A stretch of 44,377 nt of DNA from Lineolata rhizophorae (lineage: Eukaryota; Ascomycota; Dothideomycetes; Lineolatales; Lineolataceae), in assembly GCA_010093515.1 (NCBI GenBank), contig MU001678.1, positions 1,144,109 to 1,188,485 on the forward strand. The letters are read 5' to 3'. The position numbers were made by a program, and so were the translations under genes. The notes beneath the pieces are model-generated. The model was not told where the DNA came from. It was given only the letters and a program-made list of their open reading frames with translations, and did no database searches. How positions within the stretch are numbered: position 1 is the first letter of the stretch; every line of letters begins with the position of its first letter. Below are positions 31,676-42,878 of the stretch, one piece after another.

Positions 31676-34455
31676 CTGGGCTGATGCGGAGGACTGCAGG
31701 GTAGGGTCTGGCGTATATTCGCTTGAGAGACGAGTCTCTTGGCCGGACTGTGGGATGGGAAATGTGTTAAAAATACCGTCCTTTAAAAAAGGGTGTCTTT
31801 TCTTCTTTCACGACGTGTATGCTGTGTGATAGGTGAGGCATGGTGAACAAGGCCCTAGATAGACCTCGAGCAGCTCAAGGATTGTATTTGCACCTTATTT
31901 TTCCCGCGGTTTCTGCATGGCCAGCTGGAGATGCCAGGGCGTTGTGGTTAGAGTCCGCGTTCCTTCGAGCAAAATCATGGCCTCGGTCCGTGGTAGCTGC
32001 CAAGAAGTTAGCCTTCACAGGACGAGAGCCCCCCGCATCATTGATCAATACTATCGGAGTTGCGGACATCAAACTATACCGTAGAAAATCGTGGATGCAA
32101 CATAAAGGCACGACGGGTGTATGAGTGACGTGAGCGCGTGCCACTGCGCATATGGACGTTGTCGGAAGATTGCGGGGCCCGCACCCGAAGGTGGTGGCCT
32201 CGGGCGGCGACTGAAGGGTCCAGCCATGGTACGTAGTACAGATCTGCAAACCATGGTTACCGCGCGGTATCGCACCGCATGATAGAACTTGACTGGATGA
32301 GGCTGGTCGCTCGACATGCATCCAACTCGCGCGTGCATAGTCACTTTCTGACTTCCCCCAGGATTCAAATTATTTCGGGAGTGATTTACCTAATCAAAGA
32401 ATGGGCGGCAGTTATGGATGGCGCCCTATCCTGTTGTATACACAACACTAGACTTCTGCTGGGTCACGAGCGCCTAAGCTGGCAATTTCAGTCCGCCGGC
32501 GGACAAGCAAAATCGACATTGCGTCACAAGCCCACAACCTCATGCAGTGAGAAACGGGAAATACGAGGAGCAAACTGGCACAGTATGTGTGCGATTCTGC
32601 AGGGTAATATTCTACTGCGTAAATCAACGGCCAATGGGTGATGGGCTAGCCAAACTTGGGAACTGTCGATTCTCACTACGTGCTGGAGAGGAGCCTGGAA
32701 TGGCCCTTATGAATTTAATATTTGTGAAACCAGATACTCCCAGGTCTAGAAGTTAGAAGTTCCTTCGTCTGAGCGACTTACCAAGCTTGACCACATTGGC
32801 TGGACCTAACCAGTTGCTGGCTTACGCAGGGATCCTTCGTGATTCTACGTCGTAAGTGACTTCCAACAATGTTCGATCAGGTCCAAGCGCCAAATAACAC
32901 CTCTACAACAAAGCTGGACCGAATCTTGTCCATCTGGCGCCGCGGAAATTTCGACGATGTCGCGTGCAGCCTCGCCCAACGTAATAGTTTTGGTCTACCG
33001 TCTTGGTAGTGGCTGCGTGAACTGTGGAGTGTCGTAGGGCACCCAGACATTTTAATACGTGCGTGTCGGGATGACGATATCCGTTTGCGTCACTAGGTCA
33101 TTAGGTGGGCGATCGTTTACAGCATCGCGCGAGCTTGAAGCCGAAGTCGCACCCGGTGTTCGAAGAAATAGGCGGGGAGGCGGACAATAACAAAGGAAAA
33201 GAAGCAGCGATTATCGGGGCGTGTGACCGATCCTGCTTTTTGAACTCCTTACCCGGAGCTAATTGACGCAAGTCGCAATTTGGCCGCGGCCGAAGGAGGG
33301 AATGAGCGACCGCGCAGCCATGCGAAAAGGACGATCGTTCCCGATTTCGCCCGCAGGGTCGGACCTATCACGGCCAAGGAGAGGCTCTTGGACACTGCAC
33401 GGCGCGCGTACCTTGCGGTGGGAGGCAGCGATGCACGATGCACGACCAATCGGCCGCCGCCATGCGACGGTGACAGCAAAAGTACCCCGCCCGGCCGCGA
33501 CGCGGCGTGCGAAACGTTGAACAGATGAGACGAGAAACAATAAAGAGACGGACTGAGGCTTCAACGCCGTGGGCCGGAACACGACGACTGCGGATGACTT
33601 TGGCGGCTCCGGTTGGCGTTCGCGTCGGGGTGAGACAAGTTCAATCACGGCCGTCATGACGATGGGCAGGGCCTGACGTGTCGGCGGGCCAGTCGAAGCT
33701 TGGCCCGGGCGCGCGGGTTTCGCTGGCCGGGTAAAGGGCAGCGGCCCTGAGCCCGGCACTGGCTGCCAGGTTTCTGGCCGCTCGTGAGCCGGGAGCGGGC
33801 GCCGATCCGATGCGTGTTGTGGGAGCTGCCGCGGCGTCGAGAGGAACGCTGAGCGCCACCGATGCGGCGCTCGGCGCCCGGCCGCCGGGCGCCCCTCCAA
33901 TGGGGCCGCGGTACCTGATCCGGACCCTGCAGCGCGCCGGCCTCGAGCCCGCTTGGGCTGGCGCGCGCCGGAAACCTTGCTTTGCCCCGCCCAGGGCTCG
34001 GCGCAACTGCCTCACCCAGCGCGACCATCCACCTCGCGCGCGCACATTTGCGCGTCCCGTGCCCAGAGACTCCCGGGCGGTCAGCCCTCGGCGCCTGTGC
34101 CAATAGCATCACCCGCGACCGTCTACCCGCGGCTCGAGCACCCGAGTGTCCCGCGCCAGTGGGCCCCATCCTGGGCGCCGCTTGGGGTCACGATGACCTC
34201 TGCTCGAAGATCCTCGGGCGCAGCCATCCCTGCGCAATGCTGGGCAGCGTGGCAGCGCAGGTGTGCTACGCTGGGCTGCCAGCGCAGCCCCGGGCGGTCG
34301 GCTGGCGACCAAGAATGTCGTTGCTTTAAAGTCGGGCTGGTCCCGCGTGCCGGGGATGGACGCAGAGGGTTCCAGTAGCACCCAACTGCTATTGTTAGCT
34401 CCATCACGCGAAGCCCTTGCAACCCGTCGTACATGCCCGCATTGAACCACCCACC
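31676..34455. other. 2.8-kb spacer between RPS19 and the glucanase
   Basis: I see no supported gene. The left part, to about 33200, is of mixed composition; the right part is GC-rich, with overlapping open frames on both strands that lack domain signatures. The last few hundred bases probably hold the glucanase promoter and 5' untranslated region. Confidence 0.5.
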
Positions 34456-36050
34456 ATGGTGCTGCGTGCTGTGCTGATCCCAGCGGCCCTTGCTGCCGTT
34501 TCACTTCTCGCTCCTCTGGCCGGAGGAGCGGCCCTCGATAGCGTCAAGCGAGATCTCAAGTTCGACTACAACAACCAGAAAGTCAGAGGTGTCAATCTCG
34601 GAGGTACGTTAGATTGCTGTACTTGACTTCGGTTGAGTTTGGAGGTGGAGCGGCTGATCCGAGATCCACCACAGGCTGGCTCGTCCTTGAGCCATGGATT
34701 ACGCCCTCAATGTTCGACGAGTGGGCCGGCGGCGGTGGAGCTGTGGACGAGTATACGTTTTCCCAGGTTCTGGGGAGCGACGAGGCGCAGAATCGCCTGC
34801 AGAGGCACTGGAGCAGCTGGATCACGCAGGACGACATCAACCACATTGCCGCCGCCGGCATGAACCACATTCGAATTCCCATCGGCTACTGGTCCGTGAT
34901 GCCCGTGTATGGCGACCCGTACGTCCAGGGAGCGTACGATTATCTCGGCCAAGCACTGGACTGGGCCGCAGGAGCGGGACTGCTAGTGATGATCGACTTG
35001 CACGGAGGTGAGTGCGGTAGAACCAATTTCCCTCGCTCGCTTGGACGTGTCTGACGATGGCCAAGCCCCTGGCTCGCAAAATGGCTTCGACAATAGCGGC
35101 CGGTACGGTGCAATTGAGTGGACCCAGGGAAATACTGTAGACCACACCATTCGGGTTCTGAACAAGATCCGTGATGACTACGCATCCCATCCGGCGGTGA
35201 CTTCGATTGAACTGCTGAATGAGCCCATGGGCGGGTCCCTGGACATGGGCACCGTGCGGCAGTTTTACATGGACGGCTGGGGTAATTTGAAAGGTAGGTT
35301 TAGCTAGCATTTGGTTAGCTCTGGGCAAGATCTGACTGGACCTGAGATAGACTCGAACCTTGTTGTGGCATTCCACGATGCTTTTCAGGGCGTCACGAGC
35401 TGGAACGATTGGGGAGACGGAATGTGGTATCTCATGCTCGACACTCACCACTACCAGATTTTTGACAACGGCCAAGTATCCATGAGCCCCGAAGATCATG
35501 TGAGCGCCGCGTGCAGCTTCGGCAACCAGATGGCGTCCAACAACAAGTGGACCATCTGCGGCGAGTTTAGTGGTGCCATAACGGACTGCGCGAAGTGGCT
35601 TAACGGCCTTGGTAACGGTGCTCGATATGATGGCACTTACCCGGGGTCTTCGTACGTGGGTAGCTGTGACGGCAAGTATACCGGGTCGGTTGCGGGGCTG
35701 TCGGATGCGGACAAGTATAACATTGGGCGCTTCGTCGAGGCACAGCTCGATGCGTTCGAAAGACGAACAGGATGGATATTCTGGACGTAAGTGCCACCAA
35801 CCCGAGCGATGAAGAAGAAAATGTGGCACACTTGTTAATGCATTTTTGTTTTACGTTCCATAGATGGAAGACGGAATCGGCGCCCGAATGGAACATGAAA
35901 GATCTCCTCGCTAACGGGCTGTTCCCGCAGCCGCTTGATTCGCGAAACTGTAAGTCACCGTTGCACTTTGCATGCGACATGCAAGGTGGTGTAGGAGGGT
36001 TGTTTGGGCTAATTTGGGACGATGCAGACCCCGGCCAGTGCGGTTATTAG
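34456..36050 (+). CDS. EXG1: Secreted exo-1,3-beta-glucanase, GH5
   Basis: Six exons, 34456-34603, 34675-35007, 35066-35293, 35351-35786, 35864-35949 and 36028-36050, give 417 residues, close to the usual length of the EXG1 family. A signal peptide (about 1-26) is followed by a KR site at about residue 31, where a Kex2-type protease would cut. Family blocks are VRGVNLGGWLVLEPWITPS, DLHGAPGSQNGFDNSG, LLNEPMGG with acid/base Glu 213, and ICGEFSGAITDCAKWLNG with nucleophile Glu 308. The protein ends YPGQCGY, the classic end of these enzymes; the last exon is only 23 bases. The enzyme releases glucose from beta-1,3-glucan at the wall during growth or feeding. The phase of every junction agrees with the family sequence. 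Confidence 0.93.
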
Positions 36051-37322
36051 GAGCGAACACCGCTCAAGCTATTTCGGAGGAAATGAATTTGACACCGTTT
36101 GGAATCTCAGCATATCTTTTTATGGCATTTCACGATGTTACGACGGGATGGCGGATGGAATGGATGGAATGGATACCCTTTCTCTCGTTGGAAATGCAGC
36201 TGGAGAGGCGGCAGTTGCCGCCTCAAGAAAGCTAGCGAGTGTCGCGACGATAGCTCCCCCTGCCTTCGTTGGCGCGTAAAGTTTGCTCGCATGTAACCCG
36301 AGGCCGGGGTCGTTCTAGCGACTCCGCCATGTTTCATACCACAAAGTCTGTTTTTTTGTACATATCGCACGCAGAAATGGCTATACTACGGTGAGCACCA
36401 GATCAATAACGCAGGGTACGAAGCACATATTGACCGTAGCATGTCGAGTGGAAACCAGGAGGATTTGTACGTACTACGTATGTACGAGTTAGGGAGCTGG
36501 CTGGCTGGCCGAATTCCCTAATTTCCTCAAAAATTTCTCATCGAAATCGACCGCGCGCTGAATTTGGGCGTCGGCTGACGATCTAGAACATGCCGGGGGC
36601 CACTAGGGCCCGATCGACTACGAGCTCAGATCTTAACTGACAGGCGTCGCCCGCAGCCGGAAAAGACAGCCGCTTGAAGCTACAACGATCGCATCGCAAC
36701 TACTCCGTCTGTACATGTATTGATGAGCAAGGCGGATGAGTGAGACGTAGCGAACCATTGCGTTCGATGCGCAGGGCTGGGAATCGACTGCCATGCTAAA
36801 GGCAATCGGGGGCGGCGAGGGGTCGAAGGTTGGCCGGTCAGAGGATTCGGATCTCGCGAGGAGGCAATTAAAGCGGTGTCAAGCTTCGCGCCGCAATACG
36901 AGATGACTAGGGCGGTCGCGCCGACGAGGCGGCCGCGATGGCGCCCATTGGCAGCGCGCCCACGCTAGACGCGAAATGAGCAGGCTGCTAATGCAGGAAC
37001 AGAACGGGCTGAGGCTGGGCGGTCCTTTTTTGGCTCTGCGCTTGCATCACGCCGGGCCCCTTTCGCCGACAGGGCCGTTAAAACCACCAGTCAGCCCTCC
37101 TCAGCTTGTCTTTGGACTGACCTTTTCTCTTCAACTTGCTTGTACGGTCGAGTCACTCCAGCAAAGTCATTCCTTTTAAAACAGTCGACGCGCGCATTTT
37201 GCCGCAGCCGTTCTTTCCAACCGTCCGAAACATCCGCTCATTTTCTTTCGAATAATATCCCTAATCCATATTCTTCGGTTTTCTTTCCCCTTCGCCTGAC
37301 CTGAGAGCCAATCAATCTCAAA
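36051..37322. other. Spacer between glucanase and GPI protein
   Basis: This stretch holds the glucanase 3' end and the promoter of the next gene; I see no coding region. CT-rich sequence lies just before the GPI protein start (about 37100-37320), as is usual near transcription starts of strongly expressed fungal genes. A GTAC-rich patch lies near 36466-36485. Confidence 0.5.
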
Positions 37323-38369
37323 ATGTACTCTACCGACTTCTCCGTCTTTGCCCTCTTCACCGCCGGCCTCGCCACCCTCGCGAGCGGCTATACGCAGCCC
37401 GTTGGCGACTCGCCCTCGGGTAACCCAATCTACAAGCCTGGCCTCGACGAAATTGTCCCGGTTGGCGAGCCGTACGAGATCACGTGGGACCCGACCACAG
37501 AGGGCACCGTCACGCTCTTGCTCCTGCGCGGCCCTTCGGAGAACATTTTGCCTCTGTACCCGATCGTCGAGGAGGTTGAGAACACGGGAACGTACTCGTG
37601 GACTCCGTCGGCCGATTTGGAACCTGATACCACCCACTACGGCATTCAGTTGATTTGTGACTCCGACGGGTCCTACCAGTGTCAGTTTGACGGCCTCCCG
37701 TCTTGAATATTTGAGCTAACAATGGGCGCAGATACCTCTCAGTTCGGCATCTCCAACCCTGATTACAGCGGATCTAGCTCGTCTAGCTCGTCTTCCGGGG
37801 TCGCGAGCTCCACGACCGTCGCGAGCTCCTCCGTCGCGGAGAGCTCCACCTCGATGTCCACTTCGGAGAGTTCCGACACGTACGTGACCGAAGTCGTGAC
37901 GGCCTTTACGACCTTCTGCCCCGGCCCAACTTCCGTCGTGGTCAACAATTTCACCTACACCGTCACCGAGGTTAGTTTTTGCTTTAGACGCTGACGTGCA
38001 TTCGCGCACGTGCCTTGCCAGAATCCAAACGTTATGCTAACCATTGCCCTTTGTTGAATCAAGAGCACCATGCTTACCGTGACCGACTGCCCCTGCACCG
38101 TCACCCACCCGGCCGGCACAGGCAGCGCTACCCCGGTTGTTAGCTACACGGCTAGCACGGGCTTCCCTGTCAACAGCTCCTCCATCCTGAGCCCGAGCCG
38201 TAGCATGACCATCCCATCGTCGCTGCGCACCACGGCCAGCCCTACGGCGACCTCGGGCGGCGCCGAGGAGTCGGAGTCCGCGCCGGCAAGCCCTACCGAC
38301 AATGCCGCCGGCAAGCTGGGCCTCAGCGCTGGTCTGGCCGGTATCGCGCTTGCAGCGCTCGCTATGTAA
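37323..38369 (+). CDS. GPI-anchored Ser/Thr-rich wall protein, Kre9/KNH-type
   Basis: Three exons, 37323-37680, 37732-37970 and 38064-38369, give 300 residues; introns are 51 and 93 bp. A signal peptide (about 1-22, ending LASG) leads to a beta-rich domain of about 100 residues with PVGEPYEITWDPTTEGTVTL and NTGTYSWTPSADLEPDTTHY, as in the Kre9/KNH-like family found in fungal GPI proteins. A Ser-rich, probably O-mannosylated stretch follows, then YVTEVVTAFTTFCPGPTSVV and TVTDCPCTVTHP, repeated wall-protein motifs with paired cysteines. The end (SAGLAGIALAALAM after small residues) is a GPI attachment signal. It likely resides in the plasma membrane or is linked to wall glucan. The co-oriented glucanase 1.3 kb upstream also serves the wall; shared control is not shown. 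Confidence 0.88.
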
Positions 38370-39492
38370 AGTTTCTCAGGGTCGCTGATGTCGTTTTCGT
38401 ACCGTTTCCGGTTGGGGATTTTGCATCTGGGCGGGCACCTGCATGGTTCAGGTAGTGCATGGCATATATAATATCTGGGGCATTGTGTTGGTCTTGTAAT
38501 TTAGTACCTCGGCGGCACGGCTGTCGGCCCGTCAATTGGATGTCAGCCTCGAAAATGCGCCATTACGTGCGTTGTAATTGGTCGTGACGTCGATTGTGGC
38601 GCGATGATGGTTGCCGTTGGCTCAGGACGTGTTCACGCGGAAACTGGACGACGGCCGTGGCTGGCCGCCGTCGATAGGCACAACCAACAGATCTTCGGTG
38701 GTCGGCCAAGCTAGTGACGAGTGAAATACATAGAGACTCGGAGGGGCAAGTTCGTCGCTCGCCGGTATTCCGGAGCGGAAGCGGCCGTCGATTTGGCCGG
38801 GAGCGGCGGGGAACTTGCGGCGGGGAACTTGCGGCCGAGAGCGATGATGTCAGACGGGCCGGTCGCTACACGGCGCCGCCCTGTCCGGACGACACCATGA
38901 GTCCTCTCGTCCCTTCCCGCCGCCCACCGTGATGCCCTCGCCAGCAAGGGCCGCGGGCAGCACGTGACTGTCCCCGGCGGCCGTCGAGCGAAGCCTGCAT
39001 CGGCCACCGACGTTATGGCAGAAGCAGCGACTGCCAATTCTGCCGTCCCACGAGCGCTTGACCAATTCCTGAAGCGGCGGGCCCGAAAGAACCCGCCGCC
39101 GCTTTCCAGCACTCGCGCGAGAAAAGCCGCAAAACACTCCTCTCCACCCGTCCTCACGTGCCTTGCGGCCAGCCTCTACCTAGGCTTCATTGCTCTGCGC
39201 GCCGCGACGGACCGCTGTTCCCGTCGCACCTGGGGTACGCGGGCGCTCGGTTCCGCTCTCGCTCTCCGCCCTCGACGGTCGGCGGCAGCTCTCTCAACCA
39301 CACAAGCAGCCACGCCCCCTCCCGTGCCCGCGCCCATTGGCCAGTCTCCGGCCGACGCCGACGGCCCGCTCCATCCCGCCCAGGCACGCTCCCGGCCGCA
39401 GGTGTACCGGACAGCCTGGCCCGCCGACCGGGCCGGTGCGGCAAAGCGGCCGCACTTATAGCAGGGCGACGCTCTCCCCACGAGGGCCGGCC
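38370..39492. other. Spacer upstream of the hydrolase-phosphatase gene
   Basis: GC-rich sequence with overlapping frames on both strands (for example 38711-39157 minus and 38964-39461 plus) that I do not accept as genes. A direct duplication of GCGGCGGGGAACTT lies at about 38803-38830. The promoter of the next gene must lie towards the right end. Confidence 0.45.
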
Positions 39493-42486
39493 ATGGCGTC
39501 TCGTTCGCGCGCTAGCCCCCGCGCGTTCCAACTGCTGTCGCTATTGCTGCTGGCATTGTTCGCCCTGTGCGCCGTTGCTCGCGCCGCCGGGCCTGCATCG
39601 CCGCAGGAGCAGTCGCAGGGCCACGGGGGAGAAGGCCTGGTCCCGGCGGCTGGAGACGGCCCTGAGTCAGGGGTTGCAGGCACGCATTCTACTGCTGGTA
39701 GTCACAATGCGGCTTGCGGCCGCGGAGGAGCGGGCGAAGTTGTGGCGTGTTTGTTAGCACCAGCCGCCGAGACCGACATGGCGATTGCGCGCTCGCTCGA
39801 TATAAGCACCGTGCGAGGGCACCTGGAACGGCGTCTGTCACTTCTCTGGCTTACTGCGAAGAGATTGTTTCCCAGTTTTGTTCCTGGCGAATTGGAGTTG
39901 GCCGATTGGAGCCGTTGGCAGTTGCCGTCTTTGCGAGCTACCGCGTGGGATATGGCCAAGCTGGTGAGTATATGCGGCTCTTTTCCCGCCGCGATTTGGC
40001 TGGCAAGGAAGTCTAAGAGACCCGAGGCGGGAGAGGAGCACGCCAAGAGTGAGTTCTGGCGCGATGGCTCGGTGAGGTCGCTTGTGAGGAGGAAGAATGG
40101 CGGGAACGGAGATGAAGCAATTGAGACCGGTATGGGCGCCGCAACTGCCCAGTGACCGCTAATCGACTGACGCCTATATACAGACCCATATACCACCGAC
40201 CCTGGCCTCCTCAGGAAGCATTCCGCGTTCCGTTCCTATACCGTAACGATCCCTCCAGGGCCATCAAACCCGCCTCATACGGCAATTACCTACACCTATC
40301 CCTCCGTCCGCACCTTCTTTACTCCACATCCGCATGCTTCGAAGCTTCCGCAAACTCCGACCCCCATCCCGCTCCTCGTGTTCGTGCACGGACTTGGCGG
40401 CTCCGTCGCTCAGTTCCACCCGCTCCTCACTTCACTCACTGCTATCGCACCCTGTCTGGCCATCGACCTCCCCGGCTGCGGCCGTTCCATGTTTGCCCCT
40501 CGCGACTGGGCTGCCTATTCGACCGAAGCACTTGCCCGCCTCGTCGGCACGGCCATTGCGGCGCACGTCGGCACTGGAGATGATTCGTCCGCAGATCATA
40601 TCGATGCTGACAACGTTCACCGCGAAAAAAGAAGGAAGGCGCCGCAGCCCATCGTCCTCATAGGACACAGCCTGGGCGCATCTATCGCCGCACTGCTGGC
40701 TTCGAAGTCCTCTCCGCTCGCTGGCGACATGTTCCCGCCGACCTCGAGTGTCTGCGTCGTTGGGCTTGTTGGTATATGTCCACGTGCAGACCCACCCGGC
40801 CCCGACGAGTCTGTTCGGCTGCGGCGCTTCTTGCGAGCGTTGCCTGGTCCCTTGTTCGATGCATTCCGCTGGTGGGATCGCCGCGGCGGACTTCAGAGCA
40901 AAAGTGTGGAGCGTTTCGTTGGGAGCAAGGCAGACCGGGAAGCGCGGAAGCTGCAGTGGCGGTTCAACGCGCAAAGCAAAACGAGCGTCTGGAAAAAGGT
41001 GGCGAGAGGTGCCGTACCCGTGTACGTCTATGATGACAAGGGCGTGAGGCGGCCGACGCAGGGGTTACCGGGGCGGGATGTTTGGACTGGAATTGAAGTG
41101 CCGGCGCTCTTGGTGGCGGGCGAGGACGACACTGTAACTGGGCCCGGCGATGTGGAAAAAATCAAGATTTACTTGGGAAAGGGGGGTGGACAAACGCCGA
41201 GCCGTCTCGGCGGATCGGAACCCCTTCCTGCGGTGGCAGCGCCAGTTGACCTCTCAAGCAAGGAGAATTTAGTGCGCGGAACGGACGTCGAAGACGCGGT
41301 GGTGAAGAAAATACAGGCCGACGACGTCTCTTCGTCCGGCGAAAGCGAGGACGTCGAAGCGACTCCCCCGGAGGAACCTGCCGCATCAAAGTCCCGAACA
41401 ACCAGCGGGAGCGACACCCTCATCACAGACTCACCAGGCCGGGGAGCGGTGCTAAAGATTACCATTCTCCCTGCGCCAGCCTCGCATGGTCTTCTATACC
41501 AGCCGGTCCAGGCCCGCACGCTCTCTGGACTCATTCAGACTTTCCTCGAGCGCCACGTTGATGCTCGACTTGCCCTCGGCTGGCAGCTGCACCATTTGAG
41601 CACGGAAGGAAAATGGGACGTCAAGAATCTCGCTAAGTGGCGAGCCGTTCCCCCGGTATCGGCCCCTATAGCCGGCCTGTTTAGGGCCATGAAGACGCTA
41701 CGTGAGGTGGACGAAGTTCATGCGCCCAAGGTCTTCGTTAAGCGATGGGGTTGGATGGCCGCAGAAGGCCGAAACGGCGAAGGGTCTCGGAACAATTTGG
41801 ACAAGTCAAGCGGTGATGCCTTCGCGGCAGCGGCGGCAATCGCCGCTCCCGCTCCGCCTCCAGCATCAAGCGACACCTCGAAATCCCCAAATGCGTCATC
41901 TGTTGCTGCTCTCGCTGCTGCGGCACAAGACCAGCAGCAACCGGAACTTCCCCACTCAGCGCGAGATGCTGTCATCGCCGTTATTGACATCAGTCACGAG
42001 CAGCCCGTTTACGACCCGCGCGGGTTAGAAGCAGGCGGCGTGTCGTACTACAAATTTCCGACCGTATCGAAGCTTCCGCCATCCGTGGAGGAGGTGGAAG
42101 AGTTCGTCAAATTGGTGGACAAGCTGAGAGGAATCGAAGAGGAAGACGAAACTCAGGAGAGCGGGGACAAAGGAGCTGCACCAATGACCGAGTTGGCGAA
42201 CGATCAGGGCGAGGCGGGTACCCACGAGAGTGACAAAACAGTTCCGAGGAGCGCGATTCCCCTTCCACCTCGCCGCGAAGGGCTCATCGGTGTGCATTGC
42301 CACTACGGGTTCAACCGAACCGGCTTCTTCATCGTGAGCTACTTAGTCGAACGACTGGGCTATGGCCTACAGGAAGCGCTGGATGAATTTGCCACCATGA
42401 GGCCGCCAGGAATTCGGCACGAGCATTTTGTTGACACGCTGTTTGTGAGATACTGCGTGGGCCTGAAACGAGCGCCAACTTTGTAA
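39493..42486 (+). CDS. Alpha/beta-hydrolase fused to CX5R phosphatase
   Basis: Two exons, 39493-40129 and 40184-42486, give 979 residues; the 54-bp intron (GTATGG...CAG) joins within a codon. The hydrolase part has an oxyanion-loop block LLVFVHGLGGSVAQFH (about 276-291), nucleophile GHSLG with Ser 375, a likely acid in GEDDTV (Asp 527/528) and a likely His 647 in PASHGLLYQ. An Ala-rich linker leads to a phosphatase domain (about 807-979) with VHCHYGFNRTGF, in which Cys 918 and Arg 924 form the CX5R loop, then ATMRPPGIRHEHFVDTLF. This domain resembles the cysteine-type RNA 5'-triphosphatase of animal capping enzymes and DUSP11 more than ordinary protein phosphatases. An acidic insertion splits it before the loop. 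The N-terminus is uncertain: from 39493 it reads as a signal peptide, which is odd for such a protein; ATG 39778 would give 884 residues. Substrates are unknown. Confidence 0.8.
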
Positions 42487-42878
42487 GGGAACGGCCGTAT
42501 ACCGGTAGTGTTATTCGGTATTTGGCATCGTTAAGTGGGCAGGGACTGCAGGACCGTCGGAGTGGACTAGAAGGCCTGTCGAAATATGGACAGGCGTCCG
42601 AATTGACATTATTTCTATATACAGTATTGGCATGGATTCCTATCGTTTGGTCCAAGGGCCATTGACACATCAGGCTACGGTCTTAGTATAGCACATAATC
42701 GATAAGTGCACTCTCACTCCTACCGTCTGAAGGATATGTTGCGCAAGCATACAGCTACCGGCACAAAGTCAACCCAGCCGCAACGGGTGATCCGGCGCCC
42801 GTCTTTTCTCGCGCAGAGCGTAGCACCTGCGGAGTGACTTCAGAAATCCGTCGGAACAGCAAGGATTCCGGCGCCGCT
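42487..42878. other. Convergent intergenic region
   Basis: About 390 bases separate the stops of the two converging genes. It should hold both 3' untranslated regions. Nothing else is recognised. Confidence 0.6.

Noticed and set aside
34837-35829. 330-codon minus-strand frame
   Set aside because: It is antisense to the glucanase exons and runs through its introns; the plus strand matches the GH5 family throughout.
38711-39461. Opposed frames of 148 (minus) and 165 (plus) codons
   Set aside because: Both cover the same GC-rich promoter-like DNA without domains.
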